Assembly: GCA_007745835.1 (NCBI GenBank)
Contig: CP036424.1
Span: forward strand, 1,449,001 to 1,513,000
Reading direction: 5' to 3'
DNA length: 64,000 nt
Origin: Planctomycetes bacterium MalM25
Lineage (GTDB): Bacteria > Planctomycetota > Planctomycetia > Pirellulales > Lacipirellulaceae
Part shown: one piece after another, positions 54,601-62,807 of the stretch
Numbering within the stretch: position 1 is the first letter of the stretch
Layout of the letters: the number at the start of each line of letters is the position of its first letter
Made by a program: the position numbers and the translations under genes
Notes under the pieces: generated by a model
Seen by the model: only the letters and a program-made list of their open reading frames with translations
Database searches by the model: none
Told to the model about the DNA's origin: nothing

Positions 54601-54620
54601 CCCAGGTTCAAGAACCTGGG
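54601..54620. repeat. Short palindrome
   Basis: CCCAGGTTCAAGAACCTGGG has 9-bp arms around a 2-base centre, 27 bases after the GNAT stop. It is another short palindromic unit, too tight to be a standard terminator. Confidence 0.6.
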
Positions 54621-54657
54621 CTAGCGGATAGACTCTGCCTAGAACCAGTTTCGTAAC

Positions 54658-54749
54658 GCCTCTCCCCCGGTGGGGAGAGGCTGGGAGAGGGGCGAGACCT
54701 CGCGGCACGCAACCCTCCCCTAGCCCCTCCCTGAAAGGGAGGGGGATAA
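54658..54749. repeat. Paired-hairpin repeat upstream of fabZ
   Basis: A hairpin with 9-bp arms (about 54659-54680) and a second hairpin (54725-54745) form the same paired layout as inside ileS. The last 38 bases (54712-54749) are identical to 55394-55431 upstream of fabI. Confidence 0.82.
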
Positions 54750-54817
54750 GAAGCCCTGCTTCTACAAACCCGTTCGCGTTGCTAGGCATTCCCCCCAGCG
54801 GTCCCCTGTTTGTCAGT

Positions 54818-55270
54818 ATGTCCAAAGAAGCGATCCAAGCCGCCATCCCGCACCGGGACCCGTTCCTGCTGATCGACCAGATCGTCGAGCAGACCGACGA
54901 GCGCATCGTGTGCAAGCGCTCGTTCTCGGGCGAGGAGTTCTGGTACCGCGGGCACTACCCCGACTACCCGCTCACGCCCGGCGTGCTGCTGTGCGAGGCG
55001 TGCCTGCAGGCGGGCGCCGTGCTGCTGTCGAAGATCACCGAGGCGGCCCAGGAGGGGCAGGGCAATGCGGGCGGGGTGCCGGTCGCCACGCGGCTGAACA
55101 ACGTGCAGTTCCGCGACATGGTCCGCCCCGGCGACTCGGTGACGATCGAGGTCGATCTGACCGAGCAGGTCTCGAACGCCTTCTTCATGAAGGGGCGCGT
55201 GAAGAACGACACGACCGGTAAGCTCGCGGCGCGGTGCGAGTTCGCCTGCACGGTGGCTTCGCCGGGTTAG
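54818..55270 (+). CDS. 3-hydroxyacyl-ACP dehydratase FabZ-like
   Basis: This 150-residue hot-dog-fold dehydratase removes water from 3-hydroxyacyl-ACP. The catalytic His is in RGHYPDYPLTPGVLLCE, where the following Glu completes the pair. The 54818 ATG (MSKEAIQAAIPHRDPFLLID) fits FabZ N-termini and is preferred to TTG 54779. It belongs to the KAS-ACP-oxidoreductase cassette rather than a lipid A operon, so it is probably a pathway-specific copy. Confidence 0.92.
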   Translation: MSKEAIQAAIPHRDPFLLIDQIVEQTDERIVCKRSFSGEEFWYRGHYPDYPLTPGVLLCEACLQAGAVLLSKITEAAQEGQGNAGGVPVATRLNNVQFRDMVRPGDSVTIEVDLTEQVSNAFFMKGRVKNDTTGKLAARCEFACTVASPG

Positions 55271-55282
55271 CAGGCTTCGATT

Positions 55283-55431
55283 CCCCTCCTTTTCAGGGAG
55301 GGGCTAGGGGAGGGTGTTAAGCCTCCCGCGATGTGGACCTACCTGTGGTAATCGCCCTGTGGTACAGGTTGGACGATTGTTCTGAACATCTTTACCCTCC
55401 CCTAGCCCCTCCCTGAAAGGGAGGGGGATAA
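55283..55431. repeat. 33-bp inverted repeat (paired hairpins) between fabZ and fabI
   Basis: Arms 55283-55315 and 55394-55426 are complementary over 33 bp with one mismatch, around a 78-base spacer. Each arm also folds into its own hairpin. The right arm continues to 55431 as the 38-base unit shared exactly with 54712-54749. Its GGGAGGGGG lies at ribosome-site distance from the fabI start codons. Confidence 0.85.
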
Positions 55432-55438
55432 AGTGACG

Positions 55439-56278
55439 ATGCCCGTTGACTTCCTCCAACTCGCCGGCCAGACCGTCCTGGTGACCGGCGTGGCGAACAA
55501 GAAATCGGTCGCTTGGCGGATCGCCAAGATGCTGACCGACGCCGACTGCCGCGTGATCTACTCGGTCCGCAGCGAGGCCCGCCGCGAGCCGATCCAGAAG
55601 CTGGCCGGGCCGGACGCGACCGTCCTGGTCTGCGACGTCGAGCACGACGAGCAGATCGAGCGCCTCGCCGCCGAGGTGGCGGCCGACTGTGAGCGGACGG
55701 GGCAGAAGCTGGCCGGGCTGGTCCACTCGATCGCGTTCGCCGACTACGACCCGGCTGACCTGGAAAAGGGCCCCCGCCCGTTCCACGAGACGACCCGCCA
55801 GCAGTTCGCCCGCACGTTCGGCATCAGCTGCTTCTCCCTGGTGGCGCTGGCGAATGGGCTCAAGGACTCGATGGCGGAGGAGGCCTCGGTGGTGACGATC
55901 TCGATCAGCACCACCGAGATGGCGAGCGAGAATTACGGCTACATGGCGCCGATCAAGGCGGCGCTCGATTCGTCGCTCTGCTTCCTGGCGAAGAGCTTCA
56001 GCAAGTTCAGCCGGGTCCGCTTCAACGCGGTTTCGCCCGGGCTGCTGAAGACCTCGGCGTCGGCGGGCATCCCGGGGTACGTCGATTCGTACCTCTACGC
56101 CGAGCGGGCGACCCTCCGCAAGGAGGCCCTCAAAACCGACGAGGCGGCCGCCGCGGCGGTCTTCCTGCTGAGCCCCCGCTCCAGCGGCATGAACGCCCAG
56201 CGGCTCGTGATCGACGCCGGAATGCGGACCAACTACTTCGACGAGGAAATCGTCCGGGCCGTGGTCGAGAGGGGCTGA
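55439..56278 (+). CDS. Enoyl-ACP reductase FabI-like
   Basis: This 279-residue short-chain dehydrogenase-type reductase finishes each elongation round. It has [20 protein letters not shown] at the N-terminus (the FabI variant of the NAD loop), HSIAFADYD, and the catalytic Y-x6-K in [24 protein letters not shown]-like [19 protein letters not shown] follows. ATG 55439 is chosen; GTG 55433 six bases earlier is equally possible. The ribosome site GGGAGGGGG is supplied by an interspersed repeat. It ends the cassette. Confidence 0.92.
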   Translation: MPVDFLQLAGQTVLVTGVANKKSVAWRIAKMLTDADCRVIYSVRSEARREPIQKLAGPDATVLVCDVEHDEQIERLAAEVAADCERTGQKLAGLVHSIAFADYDPADLEKGPRPFHETTRQQFARTFGISCFSLVALANGLKDSMAEEASVVTISISTTEMASENYGYMAPIKAALDSSLCFLAKSFSKFSRVRFNAVSPGLLKTSASAGIPGYVDSYLYAERATLRKEALKTDEAAAAAVFLLSPRSSGMNAQRLVIDAGMRTNYFDEEIVRAVVERG

Positions 56279-56697
56279 GGCGGAGCGTGCCCCCCGCAGG
56301 AGTGTCACCGGGGCGAATGACCGGCAAAATCGGCCCCTTGGGCAAGCTGGCAATACGCAAATGGAGGGAAGCCGAATGGAAAAACGGTGGCCCGTCTTGG
56401 GGTGTCGTGATACGCTTAAACTGCGTAGCTAGCGGCGGTTGCGGCGATTTCGCCGACACTGCCGCCAGCGATTGACTCTTCGCAGGCGGACGGCTCCCCC
56501 AATCGGGTGGGTCGCTCGGGGCGTCATGATGACTCCACGACCTATCTTCTTACAGCACGAGACCGACAGCCGGCTTCGCGAAACGTTCGCGAAGCGCCGG
56601 CGATCGCGTTTTTCACAACTGGCAAACTGACAACCCGCTTCGCCACTCCAGCCACGGGCTGGGCGAACGGCCTCTGTCTCACGGACGCACACGACGG
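56279..56697. other. Leader/intergenic region with two hairpins
   Basis: This 419-base gap lies before the kinase gene. It holds a nested hairpin at about 56432-56466 (inner CGGCGA-TT-TCGCCG) and a 10-bp perfect hairpin with a 3-nt loop at 56573-56582/56586-56595. No gene is supported; short frames on both strands are Arg-rich. It may be a long 5' leader of the kinase gene. Confidence 0.5.
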
Positions 56698-58392
56698 ATG
56701 TCCCAGGGCTCCGAAAAACTGATCGACTTGGTCAAGCGGAGCGAGCTCGTCCCGACAAAGAAGTTGGACGGGTTCCTGGAGAAGCACGCGTCCGGTTCGG
56801 CGAGCCTGCCGGACAAGCCCGAAGAACTCGCCAAGATGCTGGTCGAGGACGGACTGCTCACGAAGTGGCAGGCGGACAAGCTGCTGGCGGGCAAGCACCG
56901 CGGCTTCAAGCTCGGCAAGTACAAGCTGCTCGGCCAGATCGGCAAGGGGGGCATGAGCCATGTCTACCTCGCGGAGCACGTGCTCATGCAGCGGCGCGTG
57001 GCGGTCAAGCTCCTGCCTCGTCAGCGGGTGAAGGACCGCTCGTACCTCGAACGCTTCCAGCTCGAGGCCCGCGCCGCCGCGCGACTCGACGACCCGAACA
57101 TCGTCCGGGTCTACGACATCGACAACGAGGGCGACAACCACTACATCATCATGGAGTACGTCGAAGGGCGTGATCTCCATCAGACCGTCAGCCAGGACGG
57201 GCCGCTGCCGTACAACACGGCGGTCCGCTACATCGCCCAGGTGGCGACCGGCCTGCAGCACGCCCACGAGATGGGCCTGGTGCACCGCGACATCAAGCCG
57301 GCCAACTGCCTCGTCGACAAGCACAGCGTGGTCAAGCTGCTCGACATGGGCCTCGCGAAGCTGACCGACGACGAGACCTCGCTCACGCTCGCCAACGACG
57401 AGAACGTGCTGGGCACGGCGGACTACTTGGCGCCCGAGCAGGCGCTCAACAGCCACGCCGCCGACGCGCGGGCGGACATCTACAGCCTCGGCTGCACGCT
57501 CTACTTTCTGCTCGCCGGCCGCCCACCGTTCCCGGAAGGGACGATCAGCGAGCGGCTGCTGAAGCACCAGGTTGAGGAGCCGGAGAGCCTGTTGGTGGCG
57601 CGGCCCGACTGCCCCCTGTCCCTGGTCGATCTCTGCCAGCGGATGATGCGCAAGAAGCCCGAGGACCGCCCGCAGACGGCCGGCGAGGTCGCCGTGTTGC
57701 TCAACGAGTGGCTCGCCGATCGGGGCGAATCAACCGTCGGCCCGCCCCCCAGCGGGAGCGGAGTCGGGGGCAGCCCCAGCAGCCTGGGGAGCGGCGTCGG
57801 CAGCGGCATCCTCAGCCGGTTCTCCTCGCCAACGCCGGCGCCCGGTCACGCGAGTGGGGTCGGCGCTGGCGACACCTCGAAGCAGTACGCCTCGGCGTCG
57901 GTCGATACGGACGAGGACATCGGGCTCGCCCCGCTCGACGAGGAGGAAGAGAACCCCAAGCAACGCCAAGCCAAGAAGGCGGCCGCCTCGTCCGGGGTGC
58001 TCTCGGACGAGAGCGGGGCAAAACTGGACGGATCCAAGTCGGGCAAAGGGTCGGGGCGCCAGTCCAGCAAATCGGGCAGCAAATCGGGAGTCGGCTCGGG
58101 CTCGGGAAGCGGTCGGAGCAAGGCCCCCAGCGACGAGCACTCCGAGGAGGCTTCGCTCAGTTCCCCGGGGAGCCGCAGCAAGCCGCGCTCGATCTTCGAG
58201 GAAGAGTACTCGGCGTCGGCGGAAGTCGATCCGATCGCCGCCCGCGCGGCACGCTCGAGCAGCTACGACCCGCTGCACCCGCCCGGCTACGTGAACCCCT
58301 ACACGAAGACGCCCGCCTGGGTCTTCATCGTCGGCGGCCTCGTCCTGGTCGGCGTGGTGGTCGGCGCGGTCGCTCTGATGAACGGCGGCTGA
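56698..58392 (+). CDS. Ser/Thr protein kinase with C-terminal membrane anchor
   Basis: The product is 564 residues. The planctomycete-type N-terminal helical region (about 1-75, KLIDLVKRSELVPTKKL, LVEDGLLTKWQADKLL) leads to a kinase domain (about 78-345) with IGKGGMSHVYLAE, Lys in VAVKLL, HRDIKPANCL, and LDMG in place of the usual DFG. A long Ser/Gly/Lys low-complexity region (about 350-510) and one membrane helix near the C-terminus (about 540-562) follow. ATG 56698. It follows the FAS-like cassette and is convergent with the OleA-like gene. Confidence 0.9.
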   Translation: MSQGSEKLIDLVKRSELVPTKKLDGFLEKHASGSASLPDKPEELAKMLVEDGLLTKWQADKLLAGKHRGFKLGKYKLLGQIGKGGMSHVYLAEHVLMQRRVAVKLLPRQRVKDRSYLERFQLEARAAARLDDPNIVRVYDIDNEGDNHYIIMEYVEGRDLHQTVSQDGPLPYNTAVRYIAQVATGLQHAHEMGLVHRDIKPANCLVDKHSVVKLLDMGLAKLTDDETSLTLANDENVLGTADYLAPEQALNSHAADARADIYSLGCTLYFLLAGRPPFPEGTISERLLKHQVEEPESLLVARPDCPLSLVDLCQRMMRKKPEDRPQTAGEVAVLLNEWLADRGESTVGPPPSGSGVGGSPSSLGSGVGSGILSRFSSPTPAPGHASGVGAGDTSKQYASASVDTDEDIGLAPLDEEEENPKQRQAKKAAASSGVLSDESGAKLDGSKSGKGSGRQSSKSGSKSGVGSGSGSGRSKAPSDEHSEEASLSSPGSRSKPRSIFEEEYSASAEVDPIAARAARSSSYDPLHPPGYVNPYTKTPAWVFIVGGLVLVGVVVGAVALMNGG

Positions 58393-58402
58393 GCCTCGCG
58401 GC

Positions 58403-59434
58403 TCACGCGTTCCATTCGACTCCCATCATCAGGCAGTTCACGCCCGAGCCGATCCCCAGCAGGGCGACGCGATCGCCCCCCTTCATGGCGCCCGCCTCGA
58501 CTCCGAGCGATAGGGCGCTTGGCAACGCCGCTGCTCCCGTGTTGCCCAGCCACTCGAGAGTCGCGTAGTCGCGATCCAGCGGCAGGCCCAACTCGCCGAG
58601 CATCATCTTGCGGTGCGCCCCGCCCACTTGGTGGCAAAAGGTCCGGTCGATCTCGTCTCGGTTCCATCCCGTGACGCCGAGCAACGCTTCGAAGTTGCGC
58701 GCGCCCGCGGCCACGCCCGCCCGCATGAGGCGTTCGCTGTCGGTTTGCATGACTTGCGAGAGCCCCTCGCTCTGGCAGAGGTCGTGGTGCTCGGTCTCGG
58801 CCAGGACCGTCGCGGCCACAAGCTTCGCTCGACCCGGCGCCAGGTCCCGATGGCAGAGCGCGATCGCCGCGCTGGCCGATCCGATCGTCAGCGAGGCGAA
58901 CGAGTTCTTCACCGAGTCACGCGTGAACGACTCGTCGGTGTTGAGCTTGGCGACCGTGTTCTCGACCAGCTGCCGTCCGCACTCGGTCCCGACCACCACG
59001 CCCGCTTGGATCTGCCCCAGCTCGATCATCGAGGCGATCTGCAACGCGCCCGACAGCACGCCGAGGCACGCGTTCGAGACGTCCTGCACAACGCACGACG
59101 AAGCCAGTCCCAATGCGTGGTGCACGCGGCAGGCGGTCGCCGGCTCGAGGCAGTCGCGGCAGACCGAGCCGTGCAGGCAGGCTCCGAACGCCTCGCGTGG
59201 CAGGCCGCTCTCGGCCACCGCCCGCTCCGCCGAGCGGATGCTGATGTCGCCTGGGCGTGTGCCCGGGGGGAAGAAGCGACGTTCGCGGATGCCCGACATG
59301 AGCTCAAGGCGGCCTGGCGGCAGCCGCAGGCGTTCGTAGAGCGGCGAGAGACGCTCCTCAAGCTGGTCAGAAGTGACCACCTCCTCTGGCAGGGTGTGGG
59401 CGACTGACGCGATCGCTACATTCTCGAACCGCAC
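58403..59434 (-). CDS. oleA: OleA-like head-to-head acyl-CoA condensing thiolase
   Basis: This 343-residue thiolase-fold enzyme resembles OleA, which condenses two acyl-CoAs to a beta-keto acid on the way to long-chain olefins. C123 (SNACLG) is the nucleophile, and His (FCHQVGG) and Asn (LGNTGAAALPS) complete the triad. E97 in LEPAT lies 26 residues before the Cys, the same spacing as the catalytic Glu117/Cys143 of Xanthomonas OleA as I recall it; FabH lacks this Glu. The tail IGSGVNCLMMGVEW also matches. No oleB, oleC or oleD is adjacent. GTG start at 59434. Confidence 0.82.
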   Translation of the reverse strand: MRFENVAIASVAHTLPEEVVTSDQLEERLSPLYERLRLPPGRLELMSGIRERRFFPPGTRPGDISIRSAERAVAESGLPREAFGACLHGSVCRDCLEPATACRVHHALGLASSCVVQDVSNACLGVLSGALQIASMIELGQIQAGVVVGTECGRQLVENTVAKLNTDESFTRDSVKNSFASLTIGSASAAIALCHRDLAPGRAKLVAATVLAETEHHDLCQSEGLSQVMQTDSERLMRAGVAAGARNFEALLGVTGWNRDEIDRTFCHQVGGAHRKMMLGELGLPLDRDYATLEWLGNTGAAALPSALSLGVEAGAMKGGDRVALLGIGSGVNCLMMGVEWNA

Positions 59435-60057
59435 GCTTAATCCTGCTCAGGGAAGGAGGCCTCATGGCCTGTTGGGGGATTACTGGGGGGCTCGTGAAGC
59501 TAGCCGATTCCGGGCTGGCGCGTAACGGGGGCGAACGCCGACTTGGGGAGCTGGATGTCCGATTGACTTGGGGCAAAAGCGTTCAAAACGCCCGCTGGGT
59601 ACGTGATCTTGTGCTGTCAGGGGTTGGGAGGGGCAAAATCTACCGTTCGGGTTGTATGTGCGGGGGGAGGCCTTAGGCTCTCGTACGACTTGCACCCCCA
59701 CCTCCTTTGACCGCCTGACACCGGTCGCAACCACCCAGGGGCCGCAGCGAGGGATCGATAACAGAACAATGCGGCGGCGCCGAACGGGCCCGGGGCAAAC
59801 CCTCGGACCCGATCGACGCCGAGCGGCGTGCTAGGGAAAGCACGTGATGTGGGCCGTCTGCACAAGACCCCATGTCGTTTGCACGCCTGCGTGGGACTCT
59901 ACTGATCAGCCGTCCGTGGCCAGCCGGCCTCGGATTCGGCCCTGCGGTCCGTCCGGACCGTGATCCGGTTTCTCTTCCGCTTTGTTGTGGCGTCGGTCTC
60001 GTCTCCGAGGACCGAGTCCTCGGACGGCCCTCTCGCCGCAGGGAGTGCAAGCGAATT
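59435..60057. other. Long intergenic region with hairpins
   Basis: This 623-base gap is between divergent genes. It holds a 7-bp hairpin (59945-59951 with 59954-59960) and an 8-bp hairpin with a CGA loop (60005-60012 with 60016-60023), just upstream of the amidotransferase-like gene. No gene is supported and no known non-coding RNA was recognised. A long structured leader or small RNA is possible. Confidence 0.5.
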
Positions 60058-60801
60058 ATGTCGAAGCCGATCATCGCGTTGAACGCGGACTACAAGGCCG
60101 CCGATGGAGACAAGCCGGCCGTCACCTACGTGCCGGGCGGCTACTACGAGGCGATCCTCCAGGCGGGCGCCTTGCCCTTCATCCTGCCCCCGCTGGAGGA
60201 GCAGGAGGACCTCGATCAGGCCCTGCGGATGGTCGATGGCGTGCTGCTCGTGGGCGGAGCCGACCTCGACCCGCGTCGCGACGGCTGGATGCTGCACCCC
60301 GCCGTGCGGCCTCTCGCCAAACGCCGTGAGAGCTTCGACCGGATGCTCGCCCGCACCGTGTGCGAACGCCGCATCCCGGTGTTCGGAATCGGAGTCGGCA
60401 TGCAGCTGCTGAACGTGACGCTCGGCGGCAATCTGTTCCTCCACTTGCCGGAGGACAAGCCCGACGCGCTGCCGCACCACGACATCCTCGACCGGGCTCA
60501 CCGCCACACGCTCGAGCTGGCGACCGGATCGATCATGGATCGCGTGTACGGCGACGGGGAACTCCGCGTCAACAGCCGGCATCACATGGCTATCGACGAA
60601 CTGGCCGAGGGCTTCACGGTCACGGCCCGTTGCCCGGACGGCGTCATCGAAGCGGTCGAGTCCACGTCCGAGGATTGGTTCGCCATGGGAACCCAGTTCC
60701 ACCCCGAGGCCGATACCGCTTCGGCGCTCGATCTGCGGATCTTCGAAGAGTTCTTGGCCGGCGTGAAGGAACACGCCGAGCCGGTACGGTTGGTCGCGTA
60801 A
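60058..60801 (+). CDS. Class I glutamine-amidotransferase-like protein lacking the catalytic Cys
   Basis: This 247-residue protein of the gamma-glutamyl-GABA hydrolase (peptidase C26, PuuD-like) group has VDGVLLVGGADLDPRR, PHHDILDRAHRH and QFHPEAD, which retain the His and Glu of the triad. The nucleophile position reads GIGVGMQ (residue 112 is Gly) where active members have Cys (GICxGxQ). It is therefore probably not a hydrolase and may be a binding or regulatory protein. ATG 60058 is chosen because the fold starts at once (SKPIIALNADYK). Confidence 0.85.
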   Translation: MSKPIIALNADYKAADGDKPAVTYVPGGYYEAILQAGALPFILPPLEEQEDLDQALRMVDGVLLVGGADLDPRRDGWMLHPAVRPLAKRRESFDRMLARTVCERRIPVFGIGVGMQLLNVTLGGNLFLHLPEDKPDALPHHDILDRAHRHTLELATGSIMDRVYGDGELRVNSRHHMAIDELAEGFTVTARCPDGVIEAVESTSEDWFAMGTQFHPEADTASALDLRIFEEFLAGVKEHAEPVRLVA

Positions 60802-60854
60802 CGCCACGCGTTGACGAGCCGCATCAAAGAGTCAGCGCACGGACGCGCTGCACG

Positions 60855-60893
60855 CCTCGACCCGGCGCCCCGTGACGGGGGGTCGGGTCGAGG
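60855..60893. terminator. Hairpin between convergent genes
   Basis: A 10-bp perfect outer stem (60855-60864 with 60884-60893) encloses a further GCCCC/GGGG pairing. It lies between the convergent stops at 60801 and 60940. There is no T-run on either side, so it is a possible rho-assisted or bidirectional stop rather than a classic intrinsic terminator. Confidence 0.5.
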
Positions 60894-60939
60894 TGTGTCT
60901 GGAGGGATGGCAGGTGATAGTCGGGGGGGCCGGAAGGCC

Positions 60940-61521
60940 TTATGCCCGCAGCTCGCCACCCAGGACTTCGACAAAGGCCCGCAGCCAAGCCGGGTGAGCG
61001 GGCCAAGCGGGCGAGGTCACGAGCTTGCCATCGACGCACACCGAATCGAGACCCGCCGAGGGCTCATCCCACGCACCGCCTGCGAGCAGGACTTCCGGCA
61101 TGCACGCCGGGTAGGCCTGCACCCGTTTGCCCTCGATCACGCCCGCAGCGGCCAGCAGCTGGGCGGCGTGGCAGACCGCGGCGATCGGCTTGTCCGCCAG
61201 GCTGAAAGCGCGGATCGCGTCCAGCACCCGATTGTCGAGCCGCAGGTACTCGGGCGCCCGGCCACCCGGGATCACAAGTCCGGCGAAGTCGTCGACCGTG
61301 AACGCGTCGAGGTCGCCGTTGAGGCGGAAGTTGTGGCCACGCTTTTCGCTGTAAGTCTGGTCGCCCTCAAAGTCGTGGATCGCCGTGGCGACGGTGTCGC
61401 CCGGCTTCTTGCCGGGGCAGACCGCCACGCAGTCGTACCCGACCATCGTGAGGGCCTGGAAAGGGACCATGACCTCGTAGTCTTCGACGTAATCGCCGAC
61501 GAGAAAGAGCAGCTTCTTCAT
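60940..61521 (-). CDS. DJ-1/PfpI family protein
   Basis: This 193-residue protein of the DJ-1/PfpI superfamily has the nucleophile elbow AAVCHAAQ with C117-H118, an acidic residue at E13 near the start (GDYVEDYE), and [15 protein letters not shown]. Relatives act as glyoxalases/deglycases or stress proteins; the exact activity is unknown. ATG 61521. It is convergent with the amidotransferase-like gene. Confidence 0.9.
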   Translation of the reverse strand: MKKLLFLVGDYVEDYEVMVPFQALTMVGYDCVAVCPGKKPGDTVATAIHDFEGDQTYSEKRGHNFRLNGDLDAFTVDDFAGLVIPGGRAPEYLRLDNRVLDAIRAFSLADKPIAAVCHAAQLLAAAGVIEGKRVQAYPACMPEVLLAGGAWDEPSAGLDSVCVDGKLVTSPAWPAHPAWLRAFVEVLGGELRA

Positions 61522-61530
61522 GGTGAACTG

Positions 61531-61582
61531 TAGGCAGGGGGCGGTGGGAAGATCTCCTGAGCCGACGACGGAAGTCGTGGGA
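61531..61582. repeat. Degenerate interspersed repeat remnants
   Basis: GTAGGCAGGGGGCGGTGGG at 61531-61549 resembles an arm of the 48745 repeat, and CCGACGACGGAAGTCGTGGG at about 61562-61581 resembles the palindrome at 41981-42000. They lie between the DJ-1 and thioesterase genes. Confidence 0.5.
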
Positions 61583-61588
61583 TCAACC

Positions 61589-61981
61589 TTAATCCTCTTC
61601 GATCTCCAGCTCGCGGGGGATCCGCATCACGCGGCCCTCGCGGTCGATGCTGGCGATGGTGGTCTCGGCTTCGGCGATGATCCGCTCGCCGACCTTCAGG
61701 GTGTACGTGTGGTCGATCCGGGCCCCGAAGGCCCGCTCGGTCCGGATGTGGATGCGGAGCGTGTCGCCGTATCGGGCCGGGTACTTGTACCGGACGGTCG
61801 CCTTGGCGACGACGAGCAGCACGCCCGACTCCTCGATCTTGGCGTAGTCGTACCCGCAGGCGTTGAGCAGCTCGATCCGCGCCAGCTCCATGTAGCGGAG
61901 GTAGTTCGAGTGGTGGACGACCCCCTGGCCGTCGGTCTCGTAGTAGCGGACGGGCAGGTCAAACTGGTGCTCGCGGAGCAT
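61589..61981 (-). CDS. YbgC/FadM-type acyl-CoA thioesterase
   Basis: This 130-residue hot-dog-fold thioesterase hydrolyses acyl-CoA or related thioesters. It shows the 4-hydroxybenzoyl-CoA thioesterase family signature around [24 protein letters not shown], with the catalytic Asp (D in ETD). The consensus YYDTD has E in place of D here. ATG 61981. The presence of an OleA-like enzyme and FAS genes nearby makes a role in acyl-chain release possible but unproven. Confidence 0.88.
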   Translation of the reverse strand: MLREHQFDLPVRYYETDGQGVVHHSNYLRYMELARIELLNACGYDYAKIEESGVLLVVAKATVRYKYPARYGDTLRIHIRTERAFGARIDHTYTLKVGERIIAEAETTIASIDREGRVMRIPRELEIEED

Positions 61982-62208
61982 GCGTTGTCGGGTGGGGGCA
62001 GGGGGGCGGAACGGGCGTGTTGGGGAGGCTATCGCGGCTCGCCCTCAGGGGCAACCGAGCCGTGGCCGGCCGAGTTGCAACAAACCGTTGTGGGCTCTAT
62101 CTTTACGGCACCTCGGGGCGTCGCTCGGGCGGCGTCTCTCCTCGGTGAATCACGGCATCCGCCCACCGCTACCGGCGGTGGCGCCACTCGGAATCCAACG
62201 GTCTCTTC

Positions 62209-62721
62209 ATGAGCATTGGCGACGACTCGGGTGAAGGCATCGCGACCGCCGGCCTCACGGCTCGGGGGCACGACTATCCCACCATCCGTCAGTTCACGGT
62301 CTTCCTGGAGAACCGGGTCGGTGAGCTGATGGGCGTGGTGCGGCGTTTCGAGGGGAGCCGCGTGCGGATCGTCGCCCTGACGACCAGCGACTCGACCGAC
62401 TGCTCGCTCGTCCGCTTCTTGCTAAGCGACCCCGAAGCGGGGCGCGAGATCCTGGAGCGGGCCGGGTTGGCGATCGTCGAGTCGGACCTGATCGGCGTCG
62501 AGCTGCCGGCGACCAACCAGCCAATGCTCTCGGTCTGCACCGCTCTGCTTGCCGCCGAGGTGAACATCACCCAGGTCTACCCGCTCTTGATTCGCCCGAA
62601 CGGCCGCCCGGCGGTCGCGTTGATGGTGGACAACATCGAGCACGGGATCGAGACCCTGCTCTCCAAGGGGTTCCACACGATCAACGAAGACGAACTGCAA
62701 CAGTTCGACCCGATGGCTTGA
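62209..62721 (+). CDS. Tandem ACT-domain protein
   Basis: The 170-residue product has two ACT-like halves. The first starts at TIRQFTVFLENRVGELMGVVRRF (about 25-90) and the second at QPMLSVCTALLAAEVNITQVYP (about 104-165). ACT domains bind amino acids or other small ligands. There is no catalytic domain, so it is probably a regulatory or ligand-binding protein. The ATG at 62209 is the only clear start. Confidence 0.85.
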   Translation: MSIGDDSGEGIATAGLTARGHDYPTIRQFTVFLENRVGELMGVVRRFEGSRVRIVALTTSDSTDCSLVRFLLSDPEAGREILERAGLAIVESDLIGVELPATNQPMLSVCTALLAAEVNITQVYPLLIRPNGRPAVALMVDNIEHGIETLLSKGFHTINEDELQQFDPMA

Positions 62722-62807
62722 TCCGCTCCAAATGAAGTGTGGCCGAGTCGGGGACGGCTCGGTGCACGAGACCGCCCACCGCCTGACGCCCCTCTGCCGA
62801 TTCTCTG

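Noticed and set aside
60855-60893. Classic intrinsic terminator
   Set aside because: The stem is strong, but neither strand has a T-run after it, so it is listed only as a possible stop.
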